From the IMG/VR virus record IMGVR_UViG_3300009425_000053, positions 1 to 33,097 of that record: a stretch of 33,097 nucleotides of DNA; one strand, given 5' to 3'. The stretch comes from a virus. The notes under the pieces were generated by a model. That model searched no databases. It saw nothing but the letters and a program-made list of their open reading frames with translations, and was not told the DNA's origin. The position numbers and the translations under genes are program-made. Below, piece after piece: positions 1 to 7,802 of this stretch; the stretch's first letter is position 1, and each line of letters opens with the position of its first letter.

Positions 1-8
1 AAATTTAG
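1..8. repeat. 8-bp direct repeat shared by both window ends (copy 1)
   Basis: The first eight bases, aaatttag, are identical to the last eight (33090-33097). If the ends are overlapped by these 8 bp, the partial gene leaving the left edge continues in frame into the partial gene entering from the right edge. I read this as the closure overlap of a circular or circularly permuted genome. A chance match of an AT-rich octamer is possible, but would not be expected to preserve both frame and gene logic. Confidence 0.65.
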
Positions 9-1035
9 TTTTTCTTCCTTGTAAAATAGTAAACGTGCCGGAAGCTGTTAAATCACAAAATTCATCTGCTTTGGAATAAGCTTTATTACTTCTCCAAACG
101 TCTGTAAAAGGTTGAATATATGTATAAATCGGTTGAGAGTTTTGAATTAAGTTGCCTTCTTTTATATTAAGCCACATAAACAAATTATAAAATTGCTCAT
201 TATCTTTACTGATAAAATCGTCTCCAAAAACAATTTCGGGAAACTGATGTTCAATTGCTCTAAAAAGCATTATTAATTTTATTGCAGGTTTTAATTGTTT
301 ATACTCTAATCCTTGCGCCGTGTTACCGTTAGATTTCCAAAATAAATTAGCTAAGTTATCAGCGTTTGCTCCGTCTGTATTACTGTCATAATATAATCTA
401 TGCGTATGAGTAATTAAAGGGAATACCATTGCGTCTTTCCATCTCACTCCTGATACAAAAACGTCTTGGGTGTCGGTTGCGTAGCTTTTTACATTAGCTC
501 CTGAATAACTAAAATCAGATTTTATAAAATATGACAATCCTTTTAGTTTCATATTTCCAAACAAATCTTTTAAGCTAACAGTATTACCGTAGAATGTAAG
601 CTTGTAAGTGTGAGGCTTATTATTTTTTAGTGTTGCTCCTTCAAGTTTTATTTTACCTCCTTTAAAAGGCTTGTAATTGACTTCTAGCTTCGCATCCTTT
701 TTATCTCTAGCGTCAAATCCGTCTATATAATAATTGTAAAAATGTTTAAATATTACGTTATTATTTTTTGAAGCTGGAACAGAAAAAGTTTGAGAGAAGT
801 CTGTAAAAATTTTAGATATATCTTTAATGTCTTGAATCGTTTGAGTCAAGCTAATTGATTCGTCTTTAAACATTTCAACTCTTTGATAATCGTCTCTGCT
901 GACTGTTTCATTTGCTCCATTAAGAAGATTCATAGAAGTTCCGTTATCAGCAAAGTACAAAGTTGAGTCTGCTGTTACTTCATCGCCTTGAATAACGGTT
1001 ACAGGCGTTTTTATTAATAGTTGGAGTTGTAACAT
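1..1035 (-). CDS. Tail-tip/minor tail protein, N-terminal 345 codons (continues at 33097 if the genome is circular)
   Basis: The gene starts at ATG 1035-1033, overlapping the TAA of the upstream tail gene (TAATG), and stays open to base 1. A strongly polar region includes the segment FSVPASKNNNVIFKHFYNYY at about residues 90-109. I associate this motif with large tail proteins of Bacteroidota siphophages, probably at the tail tip or baseplate hub. The last visible residues are GRKTKF. The right-edge fragment begins KFLDGS, and the shared 8 bp joins the two in frame into one protein of about 1,138 residues. The neighbours are tail assembly genes and, past the join, the tape measure, which fits a tail-tip role. 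No catalytic motif was seen. The tail-tip call rests on motif and context. Confidence 0.75.
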   Translation of the reverse strand, partial: MLQLQLLIKTPVTVIQGDEVTADSTLYFADNGTSMNLLNGANETVSRDDYQRVEMFKDESISLTQTIQDIKDISKIFTDFSQTFSVPASKNNNVIFKHFYNYYIDGFDARDKKDAKLEVNYKPFKGGKIKLEGATLKNNKPHTYKLTFYGNTVSLKDLFGNMKLKGLSYFIKSDFSYSGANVKSYATDTQDVFVSGVRWKDAMVFPLITHTHRLYYDSNTDGANADNLANLFWKSNGNTAQGLEYKQLKPAIKLIMLFRAIEHQFPEIVFGDDFISKDNEQFYNLFMWLNIKEGNLIQNSQPIYTYIQPFTDVWRSNKAYSKADEFCDLTASGTFTILQGRKTKF

Positions 1036-2018
1036 TATCTAACATCATTTATCTTGTTAAAAGAAAATTTAAAATCAACGGTGTAATCAATCATTCTATC
1101 GTTTAATACTGTTTTTTTTGTTAAAGATTTGCTTGTTGGATTAATCGGTAAAGTTTGATTGTTATATCTAATCCATACATTTTCACTCATATACATTTCC
1201 TCTACTGAGGTGTTCATATCTTCAATTAAAAATCCAGTATTTAATTTTAAACTCGTTTCTGCTTTAACATTATATCTTTGATTTTGAGGATCATATATGT
1301 TATAACTAGCGCTTGAGTTTTGTATAATATTACTTCTATAATTTTCGTCAGTTACATTTAAACTTTCTACACTTTTTTTATAAAAATATAAATCTTGATA
1401 AGCTCCGTAACGATTAACAAAAGTAACTTTATATGATGTAAATTTTGGCTCACATATATTTGTAACTGTAATAGTCTTTTTTAATGTAGAGTCGTCTGTT
1501 CCATAAATAGTTACTGAAGAAGAGTTTGCAGGAACTGTTATGTATTGTATTTTTTGATTCGTATTTCCATTATCTGTTACTTGAGTTGTTACTCCGTCTA
1601 TTATAAATTTTCCAACACCAGACGACCAAATCGGAATTGTTCCTGAAGTATTTTCTGGCAAATAAATATTACTTGCGCTCAACAAGCAATCAGTAGAAAG
1701 TTCTGCGCTTGCTCCTTCTTGAAAATAACTATATCCGTCAATTGCTTCATAAAATATAGTTTCGTAATTATCAAAAGAATACGACTCATCATTTTCATCG
1801 AATTTTTGAACAAACGCCTTGACCCAAACGCAAGAAGACAAGTAATCATTATTAAAATTATGAGTGATATAATCTCTAGCCAATTCAGATATTTCGAAAT
1901 TTATTCTATCTTGTCCTTGTATTTTTTCCTTACTTATAGAGTATGTTGGATCACTAGGAGCGTTGGTCGTTGTTCCTGTGTAAATCCATAATTGTAATTC
2001 TATTCTCTTTAGTGCCAT
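1035..2018 (-). CDS. Probable minor tail structural protein (327 aa)
   Basis: A 327-residue protein rich in Ser, Thr, Asn and Tyr, with the alternating pattern of a beta-rich virion protein. It has no signal peptide and no membrane segment. The N-terminus (MALKRIELQLWIYTG) is followed by a segment around residues 30-50 (DRINFEISELARDYI) of a kind I have seen in tail proteins of flavobacterial phages. It lies between the 527-aa tail protein (10-nt gap) and the tail-tip gene, whose ATG overlaps its stop (TAATG), so the pair is probably translationally coupled. The ATG at 2018 has an A/T-rich leader. I infer a minor tail or baseplate component; no enzymatic motif is visible. Confidence 0.65.
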   Translation of the reverse strand: MALKRIELQLWIYTGTTTNAPSDPTYSISKEKIQGQDRINFEISELARDYITHNFNNDYLSSCVWVKAFVQKFDENDESYSFDNYETIFYEAIDGYSYFQEGASAELSTDCLLSASNIYLPENTSGTIPIWSSGVGKFIIDGVTTQVTDNGNTNQKIQYITVPANSSSVTIYGTDDSTLKKTITVTNICEPKFTSYKVTFVNRYGAYQDLYFYKKSVESLNVTDENYRSNIIQNSSASYNIYDPQNQRYNVKAETSLKLNTGFLIEDMNTSVEEMYMSENVWIRYNNQTLPINPTSKSLTKKTVLNDRMIDYTVDFKFSFNKINDVR

Positions 2019-2028
2019 TTTTTATTTA

Positions 2029-3612
2029 TTATTTTTCTCCTCCTACTCCTCCGTTGCCTTCATCAGCGTTCCAATCCGCTATACTTTGAACAATTCCGTA
2101 TTCATCAATATAAAGCATTGTTGTAGTTCCTGCTCCTTGACCTGCGCCAACAGCAGCGGAAAAAGATCGAACACCGTACCAAAAGCCTTTTCCTCTAAAT
2201 GCGCTCCCATTAAAACAAGTCCTAACGCCTAAAGTTAAATTAGCAAAACTAACATTCATACTGATACTTTGAGTTGCTGAATATGTTTTTGTTGAATCCA
2301 TTATTATTAAAGGATCTGTGCCGCCTTCAAACGGTCCTGTAATGTACGCCGTAAAAGATCCGCAAACAGGAGTGTAAGCCGGCATTGTTATAGTTACGGC
2401 TTCTGTGATGTCTGTATTAGGATTGCTGTAAACGGTAGATTCATTTGGACTTGTAATTGTAAAATTTACAGTTTTTGCAGTATCAGTTAAAACTTGATCA
2501 AATGTTATAGGCGCATATGATTTAATAGTTCCTTTTTGAACTTCGCCTTGTATAATTGAACCTTTTGAAGTAATTTGATAACCGAAATGATTCGATGTTG
2601 CGTAAGTAAAAGCTGGCAATGTAGTTGTTCCGCTTCCTTGAGATTGTTGTACAAAAGTTTTTTGACACCAAATATATTGGGATCCGTTTCCTGTGTTTGC
2701 GTATCCGCTCGGAATAAGTATTTTAAAATACAATGAAACGTTTCTAACGCTTCCGGTTGTGTTTGCTCCCAGAGGCGCGGTAAAAGGTTGACCGCCAGCA
2801 ATAGGATTAGATCCATCTGCATTTACTGATACTGATCCAGTAGCAGGAATAGAAGTGTTAACGGTTACTAAAGTGATCGTACCGTCTGAAGCTACGCCAC
2901 CACCTTTCCCGTTTGTATTAGTACAATCATAATTAGAACTACATCCATTTACAGTTATTTTAGCCTGTTGATGCGCTGTACAAGATCCAGAACCGTCAAA
3001 TGTCGTTAATTGATCTAAAGCATAAATATGAACAATAGCTTCTCCGCAATTATCTTGAGCTGTAAACTGAATGCTTTGGGTTTTTCCTCCCGTAGCACTA
3101 ACTTGAGAAACTGAAATAAATTGGGGAGTGCTATTAAAAACACGATACCCAAGAATTGGATAGTTTCCTTCAGTAAATTTAGTTGAAAGATTTAAAGAAC
3201 TAGAAGTGCCGCCCGCAGTTGTTAAAGTTTGATCTGATATGCTTCCGTTTAAGGTCGTGTTAACTGTACAACTTGTACCGGAATTAAAAAGAGGTTGAAC
3301 AGCGTCAACATCACATAAAAAAAATGCGTCAGAACTGTTTGCGAATCCGGTTGGAATAGCTATTCTTAGAGTCACGGTTCTAGCTGTGTTTACAGATACA
3401 GTATCAAATTTATTATTGGTAAAATCAGCGGCAGTACTTGAAATTTTTTCAATCGTTCCGAAAGCCAACTCACTAAAAACCACTTCTCCGTCTTGAGCTA
3501 CTGATAGTGAAAAGTTGTTTCCTTTAGCTACTCCGCAATCAAACGTTTTTAAGTCTTGAACCGGCTCAGAAAAAGAAACATAAAATGGACTTCTAGCGTT
3601 TATTTTAGTCAT
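2029..3612 (-). CDS. Large Ser/Thr-rich tail structural protein (527 aa)
   Basis: A 527-residue protein, low in charge and very rich in Thr, Ser, Gly and Asn, as in repeated beta-sandwich or Ig-like adhesin modules. The N-terminus MTKINARSPFYVSFSEP looks like the start of a family of minor tail proteins in Bacteroidota phages. Scattered Cys residues cluster in the middle (for example CTAHQ, NGCSSNYDCTN, residues about 210-235), and the C-terminus is Gly-rich (GNGGVGGEK). The segment after about residue 465 (FRGKGFWYGVRSF, TTMLYIDEYG) could be a separate C-terminal fold. It starts 2 nt after the 173-aa tail completion gene. The likely place is the distal tail, possibly in host contact. Confidence 0.6.
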   Translation of the reverse strand: MTKINARSPFYVSFSEPVQDLKTFDCGVAKGNNFSLSVAQDGEVVFSELAFGTIEKISSTAADFTNNKFDTVSVNTARTVTLRIAIPTGFANSSDAFFLCDVDAVQPLFNSGTSCTVNTTLNGSISDQTLTTAGGTSSSLNLSTKFTEGNYPILGYRVFNSTPQFISVSQVSATGGKTQSIQFTAQDNCGEAIVHIYALDQLTTFDGSGSCTAHQQAKITVNGCSSNYDCTNTNGKGGGVASDGTITLVTVNTSIPATGSVSVNADGSNPIAGGQPFTAPLGANTTGSVRNVSLYFKILIPSGYANTGNGSQYIWCQKTFVQQSQGSGTTTLPAFTYATSNHFGYQITSKGSIIQGEVQKGTIKSYAPITFDQVLTDTAKTVNFTITSPNESTVYSNPNTDITEAVTITMPAYTPVCGSFTAYITGPFEGGTDPLIIMDSTKTYSATQSISMNVSFANLTLGVRTCFNGSAFRGKGFWYGVRSFSAAVGAGQGAGTTTMLYIDEYGIVQSIADWNADEGNGGVGGEK

Positions 3613-3614
3613 AA

Positions 3615-4136
3615 TTATTTATTCATATCGTTAAACAAGCCTCCAAGATCTTCCCCAAACGCTTTCGCTATTTCAGGAGGAAGATTTTTAAAAGCTCTTT
3701 GAAAGGGAACGGTAAAAAATAAGCTTGGTTTTATTCCTTGTCTATATACCGCCTCTCTAACAGCAAAAGCATTTAAACCTTTTGTTTTTGCCCAATCTTT
3801 AAAATGTTTCACTGAAGGCTTTTTCCCTTCTTTAAAACTGAAAGGACTATTGCCTCCTTTTTGTTTCCACATTTTACCTTTATTATTTCGAGGATTAAAA
3901 ACGCTTGTTGTTTTTCTAACTCCTCCAGCTCCTCTAACTCCTTTATCTTGAAACATTCCATAATCTTCAAACTCAAACGACAAAGTTGGAAGTGTTTTTT
4001 CTTTTGGATAAAAAGTTATACTATCATACAAGGATTTACTGCTGTTTTTTTTGAATCTAGTTAACCTGCTTCTTGATTGCTGAATAACATATTTTGCAAA
4101 TTTATTTAATTCTTTTTCAACCTGTTTTAAATCCAT
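3615..4136 (-). CDS. Tail completion / neck protein (HK97 gp10-like), 173 aa
   Basis: A basic 173-residue protein. An N-terminal helix (residues 1-30) is followed by the segment FEDYGMFQDKGVRGAGG (about 55-71), which resembles the conserved loop of HK97 gp10-like neck or tail-completion proteins of this phage group. The C-terminal part (FFTVPFQRAFKNLPPEI) fits the same family, which sits at the head-tail interface. Its ATG overlaps the TAA of the upstream tail-terminator-like gene, and the next gene follows after 2 nt, so it lies in a compact tail operon. The family is inferred from the motif and position next to the tail chaperone and terminator. Confidence 0.6.
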   Translation of the reverse strand: MDLKQVEKELNKFAKYVIQQSRSRLTRFKKNSSKSLYDSITFYPKEKTLPTLSFEFEDYGMFQDKGVRGAGGVRKTTSVFNPRNNKGKMWKQKGGNSPFSFKEGKKPSVKHFKDWAKTKGLNAFAVREAVYRQGIKPSLFFTVPFQRAFKNLPPEIAKAFGEDLGGLFNDMNK

Positions 4137-4612
4137 TATATTCCGTCAATATCTATATCGTTAATAATTTGAACATTAAAAGTAGACACCCAACCCGCGA
4201 CTTCATTCTCAAATCTATCAGTAAACATTTCGCAATTTGGTTCTCCGGACAATTGATAATTAGAGTCGTACAAGTCTCCTCGTTTTAAATCCATTAAAAG
4301 TCTATTTTGCACTTCTAATTGAGTATTAATTACATCTTGAGAGTTATCATTACCTGTAAATATATCAACAATCTCGTCTTTAGAAACGTCAACTACATCC
4401 ATTGTAATAACGCTTACATTAAAATTCATTAATTTATCAGGAAAAGAAACCCCGTTAATCATTATATGCGCTAAAGGATATATTGTTTGTTTATTTAAAT
4501 CAATGTCTGAAATATCTCCAAAAGTAACCGTGTTGACATTTGGGTCTGCTAATAATTTAGTCTTTAATTCGTTCGTTATTTGATAAAAACTTCTAGTTCC
4601 TTGCTGCGCCAT
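4136..4612 (-). CDS. Probable tail terminator protein (158 aa)
   Basis: A 158-residue acidic protein with the segments VNTVTFGDISDIDLNKQTIYP (about 25-45) and FNVSVITMDVVDVSKDE (about 65-81). In my experience this pattern belongs to a conserved flavobacterial-phage structural protein occupying the slot of lambda gpU-like tail terminators. The family would cap the tail tube and join it to the head. The ATG at 4612 directly follows the TAA that ends the -1 frame of the tail chaperone (TAAATG), so translation of the frameshifted chaperone and of this gene is probably coupled. The assignment is by context and pattern, not by a visible catalytic motif. Confidence 0.55.
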   Translation of the reverse strand: MAQQGTRSFYQITNELKTKLLADPNVNTVTFGDISDIDLNKQTIYPLAHIMINGVSFPDKLMNFNVSVITMDVVDVSKDEIVDIFTGNDNSQDVINTQLEVQNRLLMDLKRGDLYDSNYQLSGEPNCEMFTDRFENEVAGWVSTFNVQIINDIDIDGI

Positions 4613-5364
4613 TTATACTTTATTTCTATTTTTAATTTGGTCTGTTTCTAATTGATTTTTTTCCTTCATAAACGCTAACATCATAAAACATTCAGTTGCT
4701 TTTAAGCTTGTGATATGTTTAAATCTTGTAATATCTCCGAGAGCGAGTCCAAAGACGCTTTGATACCATCCCCACTTTGTTCCAAAATTTTCATTTGCTC
4801 CAAGGTTAAGTTCGTCCCCAATTCTTTCTTCAAATAAGTCAGAGTATGTTTTAATAATTCGCTCCTTAAATTGTAAAAAAAAACCATAGAACCAATTGCA
4901 ACTGATAATGGAGCTTGTTTCATTACTTCGCTGTATTTAGTTCCGTCATATTTTTCAATCAAATATCTTTCATCTTTTCTTTTTGTAATTGGTCTATAAA
5001 GAACAGATAAAGCACTATGCATATTTGACCAGTCTCCGAGATAATTATCTAAATCAATATATTCTCCAAGAGTAATATCATCTAATTTAGGAATAAAACC
5101 AAACTCAGTTCTGCCTAAAATAAACACCTCTTTTAACTTTTGCTTTTTGTTTAATAATTTATATAAATGCTCTGCTATTCTAACAACATCTTTATGAGCA
5201 ATATTCAAAGTTAATTCAAATTTAACTCCACAGAAGATCTCCATCATTTTTTGCATTAAAAAAATAGTACCTTGATTTTCTTTTGTGTTTAATTTCTCAA
5301 AAGTTTGATATTGTTCTAATGTTATTTCGTCTAGTGAGTCTGGTACAAGTATTGGTGCTTCCAT
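4613..5364 (-). CDS. Tail assembly chaperone, -1 frameshift fusion product (about 250 aa)
   Basis: Reading in frame 0 from 5364 to the slippery heptamer T TTA AAC at 4723-4717 gives 216 residues. A -1 slip there continues for 34 more codons and ends at TAA 4615-4613, directly before the next ATG. The extension (HITSLKATECFMMLAFMKEK, then a polar end) looks like real protein, with an amphipathic helix. In siphophages, a frameshifted pair (G and GT in lambda) chaperones tape-measure assembly, and the gene sits in exactly that place. I saw no strong stimulatory stem-loop 3' of the heptamer, only a weak GCT/AGC hairpin. Confidence 0.7.
4702..5364 (-). CDS. Tail assembly chaperone, unshifted product (220 aa)
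   Basis: A 220-residue helical acidic protein beginning MEAPILVPDSLDEITLEQYQ. This N-terminal pattern (a short beta strand, then SLDEITL-QYQ) recurs in chaperone-like tail proteins of flavobacterial phages. A second copy of the theme occurs at about residue 93 (LDDITLGEYIDLDNYL), suggesting two related halves. In frame 0 it ends DLNISQA at TAA 4704-4702, only four codons after the slippery site. The gene follows a terminator at 5396-5423, and its leader carries TCGTTATATA about 4 nt before the start, so it may begin its own transcription unit. The family assists tail tube and tape-measure assembly and is not part of the finished virion. Confidence 0.7.
   Translation of the reverse strand: MEAPILVPDSLDEITLEQYQTFEKLNTKENQGTIFLMQKMMEIFCGVKFELTLNIAHKDVVRIAEHLYKLLNKKQKLKEVFILGRTEFGFIPKLDDITLGEYIDLDNYLGDWSNMHSALSVLYRPITKRKDERYLIEKYDGTKYSEVMKQAPLSVAIGSMVFFYNLRSELLKHTLTYLKKELGTNLTLEQMKILEQSGDGIKASLDSLSEILQDLNISQA
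4717..4723 (-). other. Slippery heptamer TTTAAAC for programmed -1 frameshift
   Basis: On the minus strand the bases are T TTA AAC in the reading frame of the chaperone, which matches the X XXY YYZ rule with the correct phasing (GAT TTA AAC). The -1 frame is open for exactly 34 codons to the stop that abuts the next gene. This is the same heptamer used by coronaviruses, and -1 slippage in tail chaperone genes is well established for siphophages. Confidence 0.75.
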
Positions 5365-5395
5365 AATTATATAACGAGATTTTAGTTGTATTTAT

Positions 5396-5423
5396 AAAAA
5401 AAGGGCAATCTAATTGACCGCCC
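5396..5423 (-). terminator. Intrinsic terminator after the 106-aa gene
   Basis: On the minus strand an 8-bp stem (GGGCGGTC/GATTGCCC, two G-U pairs) with a 5-nt loop is followed by seven T residues. It lies 31 nt past the stop of the 106-aa gene and upstream of the tail chaperone, separating the small early-looking genes from the tail operon. Confidence 0.8.
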
Positions 5424-5454
5424 TAATTTAACCAAATAAAACTAAATAAAAAAT

Positions 5455-5775
5455 TTATATCATCTGCGCTTCTTCACATTCTTTTGAACAAGTCCCTCCG
5501 CCATCAACTTCAGCGTCACATTCAGGACATTTATTTTCATTTTTATAATCTTCGATATGTTCTAATATCTCATAATAATTAACATTATCTAAAAAAGCTG
5601 TTGCATAAGATATTGCCAAATTATTCTCACAATCCTGCTCAATTAATTCCTGGACGTATTCTTTTAAGGAGTCTTTATCATATTCTAAAAAGTCTTCATA
5701 ATGATCTCCAAAGATCTCTAAGTTAACTCTCCAAGTCTCGTAGTTAGTCCAGCCATTATGTCTTTCGTATCCCAT
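5455..5775 (-). CDS. Small phage protein with NGWTNYETW motif and Cys-rich end (106 aa)
   Basis: A 106-residue very acidic protein. The start, NGWTNYETWRVNLEIF (residues 8-23), is a motif I recognise from small uncharacterised phage proteins of many hosts, whose function is unknown. The C-terminus has CPECDAEVDGGGTCSKEC (about 83-100), four Cys in two pairs, suggesting a zinc-ribbon-like fold. Its ATG overlaps the TAA of the 46-aa membrane protein upstream (TAATG), and a terminator follows. It belongs to a three-gene cluster of small proteins between terL and the tail operon; by position it could be a host-takeover gene, but nothing proves this. Confidence 0.65.
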   Translation of the reverse strand: MGYERHNGWTNYETWRVNLEIFGDHYEDFLEYDKDSLKEYVQELIEQDCENNLAISYATAFLDNVNYYEILEHIEDYKNENKCPECDAEVDGGGTCSKECEEAQMI

Positions 5776-5915
5776 TAGTAAAAAACGTTATAATCTAACC
5801 AAGCAATTGAGTAGATAGTTACATAAAATATAACAAACCATATTAAAGGGTAGGTTATTAGTTTGATTGAGGTTGATCTATTTTGTTTACTGAATAGTTC
5901 TTTTAGTGTTTCCAT
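5775..5915 (-). CDS. Small single-pass membrane protein (46 aa)
   Basis: A 46-codon frame from ATG 5915 to TAA 5777-5775, overlapping the next start as TAATG. Residues 1-19 are polar and basic (METLKELFSKQNRSTSIKL). A hydrophobic stretch covers residues 20-40 (ITYPLIWFVIFYVTIYSIAWL), as in one transmembrane helix. The leader TTAAACAAAACTATG resembles that of the gene upstream and of several others here. Function unknown; an inner-membrane host-interaction protein is one possibility. Confidence 0.6.
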   Translation of the reverse strand: METLKELFSKQNRSTSIKLITYPLIWFVIFYVTIYSIAWLDYNVFY

Positions 5916-5955
5916 AGTTTTGTTTAATTAATTATAAGAAAGGGAGAGCTGTAAT

Positions 5956-6147
5956 TTAACATACAGAGATTGTTTCAATTTTAAGGTTAGATTCGTGACA
6001 TAGATCTTCAAAAAAACTATTTTCTTCTTTGTCGTTATTAACAGTTGTATAAATTACATACTTAAGATTTTGGCTTTCTTGAGCCTCGTACTGTTTAAAA
6101 TAAGACGTTTTAAATTTAAGTGGATAAAATTTTTTTAATTTTTTCAT
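5956..6147 (-). CDS. Hypothetical small protein (63 aa)
   Basis: A 63-residue protein with a Lys-rich N-terminus (MKKLKKFYPLKFKTSYFKQY) and an acidic second half (NNDKEENSFFEDL). Two Cys residues lie near the end (C50 and the final C63). The leader AAATAAAACTAACTATG matches the A-rich start-context motif of this genome. It is the first gene after the terminase unit, about 85 nt downstream of a possible promoter box at 6234-6241. I do not recognise the family. Confidence 0.55.
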   Translation of the reverse strand: MKKLKKFYPLKFKTSYFKQYEAQESQNLKYVIYTTVNNDKEENSFFEDLCHESNLKIETISVC

Positions 6148-6301
6148 AGTTAGTTTTATTTAGTTTCAGCTTTTTATAAAAAAGAGGAGAATCATAGTTC
6201 CTTTACAAAAATGAATAAATCGAATATATGGCTCAAAGTTATTAATTCTCTTTTCTTATACTATAAAGATATTAAAAAAAGTTGATATCTCAAAACGTAT
6301 T
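6148..6301. other. Longest non-coding gap (154 bp), between terL and the small-gene cluster
   Basis: No open frame with a credible start lies on either strand here. The minus strand holds a TAACTTTG box (6241-6234), a short TTGA-GATA-TCAA inverted repeat near 6282-6293, and a weak hairpin before a T-run near 6180-6210 that I did not accept as a terminator. It is most likely a promoter-bearing leader region. Confidence 0.4.
6234..6241 (-). promoter_or_regulatory. Possible Bacteroidota -7 promoter box (TAACTTTG)
   Basis: The minus strand reads TAACTTTG, matching the Bacteroidota primary-sigma -7 element TAnnTTTG, about 85 nt before the 63-aa gene and inside the longest non-coding gap. No clear TTG element is present at the -33 distance, so support is weak. 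Confidence 0.25.
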
Positions 6302-7456
6302 TTAATTTATTGCATATTTTCCGAAGTTTGGTTTTGATAAAATACTGTAAGTTCCATATCTTAAAGCGTCAATTAAATGGTTATGTTTATCAATCGGTAT
6401 ATTAATAGTTCTGCCTGATTTATCTTCTTTCCATTTATAGTTTCTAAATTCTTGAATAGCGTTTGAACTATCGTTAGTAATATGTATTTTATATCTTTTT
6501 AATAAATCTATTCCTGCATTCACAGAGTCTTTACCTTTTATGCTTGGTCTAATATTCCAACCCATTCTTCTCAATTCATCAACAAGTCTTACTTCTGCTG
6601 AATCCGCCCAAATCATTTCTCTATTTATATTTAACGTTTTTAAAAAATTATGTATATCTGTAGTGGTCATTAATGTTCTATATAAAAACTCCTTACAATA
6701 CAGATTATAGCCTTCAGTCCAAATACCGATTAAAGTTGTAGGATCGTTAGTGTATCCAAAATCCATACCGTAAGATAAAAAGTTTGCGTTTTCAGGAATT
6801 GTATTAGTTTCAATATATCTAAAAATGGTTGCTTTCGTTACTCCTTTTATTCCTAGTCCGTAGATTTGCCAATATTGTTCGTCTGTGTCTCTTAGTCTTT
6901 CAATCTCTTCTTTGATCGTATCTTCTAAAAAAGGGTTGTCTAAATAATTAGTTTGAAAAAAATCGGCATCATTTCTTGGTATTACTTTATCATATATCCA
7001 ATGATATTCGTCTGAAGGGTTGTAGTCAATTATTATTTTTTCTTGCGTTCTAAATATTAACTGTTGCCAATCTTCCCAATACAATTCGTTTGCTTCATTT
7101 ATAAATAACAAATCTCTTTTTCTTCCTCTTACTTTTTGAGGTTGATCCAAGCTTATAAATTCAATTAAATTTCCATACAATTGATATTCGCTTGAGGACT
7201 TATTATGAGCCTCCTCTGCATACATTTTATGCTTTTTTAGAATATCTATAAAGTCTCTCATCACTGAGGCTCTAAGACTAGGAAAGGTCTTTCTACATAT
7301 TGTTATAGTTTTATTTCTTTTATTAGTACAATAACTAAATATGATCCAAAGCAAAATATTATAAGTTTTACCTGATCTTGTTCCGCCCTGTTCAATAATA
7401 ATTTTCTTTTTACTATCTACTAAATGCCCGTAAACATCATTAGTCTTTATTCTCAT
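6302..7456 (-). CDS. terL: Terminase large subunit (PBSX-type), 384 aa
   Basis: The ATPase and nuclease motor that packages DNA into the prohead. Numbered from ATG 7456: Walker A GGTRSGKT at residues 24-31, Walker B DLLFINEAN at 115-123 with the catalytic Glu at 121. The C-terminal RNase H-like nuclease carries DFGYTNDP (first Asp about 232), WADSAE (Asp 285) and a final Asp in HNHLIDALRYG (about 363). The length is normal for PBSX-type enzymes. An upstream TTG (7471) would add five residues, but I prefer the ATG. It overlaps the small subunit gene by 17 nt. Smallest-to-largest order and overlap are typical of a packaging operon, here directly downstream of the DNA modification genes. Confidence 0.95.
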   Translation of the reverse strand: MRIKTNDVYGHLVDSKKKIIIEQGGTRSGKTYNILLWIIFSYCTNKRNKTITICRKTFPSLRASVMRDFIDILKKHKMYAEEAHNKSSSEYQLYGNLIEFISLDQPQKVRGRKRDLLFINEANELYWEDWQQLIFRTQEKIIIDYNPSDEYHWIYDKVIPRNDADFFQTNYLDNPFLEDTIKEEIERLRDTDEQYWQIYGLGIKGVTKATIFRYIETNTIPENANFLSYGMDFGYTNDPTTLIGIWTEGYNLYCKEFLYRTLMTTTDIHNFLKTLNINREMIWADSAEVRLVDELRRMGWNIRPSIKGKDSVNAGIDLLKRYKIHITNDSSNAIQEFRNYKWKEDKSGRTINIPIDKHNHLIDALRYGTYSILSKPNFGKYAIN

Positions 7457-7796
7457 TCCTGATAATCTCAACTGTTACATTAGTTGGCAATCCTTCTGCT
7501 CCTGTTATTTCTTGTCTTTCCACGTATCCTCTTTTTTTACCTTTTGTTTTTAATGCAAAAATAATAGAAGCCGTACATCCTGTATTTATTTTATCTACTA
7601 ATTTACTCTCTGCAAAATCAATGAATATATTTTCAGGTTCAATACAATCTAAAGTATTTTTAAAATCTTTATCGTTTTTTTTCCAGTTATAATATGTTTG
7701 TCTTGATATGTTTACCGCTCTACAACTTCGAGTAACGTTCCCGAAACTCTTTTCGTAAGTTTCAATAAAAGCCTTTTTTGTTAATTTTGTGTCCAT
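7440..7796 (-). CDS. terS: Terminase small subunit (118 aa)
   Basis: A 118-residue protein with an N-terminal helix-turn-helix: FGNVTRSCRAVNISRQTYYNWKK splits into a helix around 18-26 and a recognition helix at about 29-39 of the phage terminase small-subunit type. The C-terminal part (residues 60-118, including SIIFALKTKGKKRGY at about 77-91) matches oligomerisation regions of this family. It recognises the packaging start site and recruits the large subunit. The gene ends inside terL (17-nt overlap) and follows the P-loop kinase gene after 6 nt, so packaging and DNA modification genes are probably cotranscribed. Confidence 0.85.
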   Translation of the reverse strand: MDTKLTKKAFIETYEKSFGNVTRSCRAVNISRQTYYNWKKNDKDFKNTLDCIEPENIFIDFAESKLVDKINTGCTASIIFALKTKGKKRGYVERQEITGAEGLPTNVTVEIIRNENKD

Positions 7797-7802
7797 TTTT
7801 GT

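Noticed and set aside
1719-1991. Plus-strand open frames across the window (for example 1719-1991, 3861-4064, 23086-23496, 29259-29513)
   Set aside because: Each lies antisense to a well-supported minus-strand gene, has low-complexity or implausible composition, and shows no family motif.
2505-2822. Alternative minus-strand frames inside the 527-aa tail gene and inside the tail-tip gene (32258-32497)
   Set aside because: They sit wholly within larger coherent genes in another frame and resemble random translation.
6180-6210. Hairpin with T-run before the 63-aa gene as a terminator
   Set aside because: Only a 4-bp stem with a long loop, much weaker than the accepted terminators.
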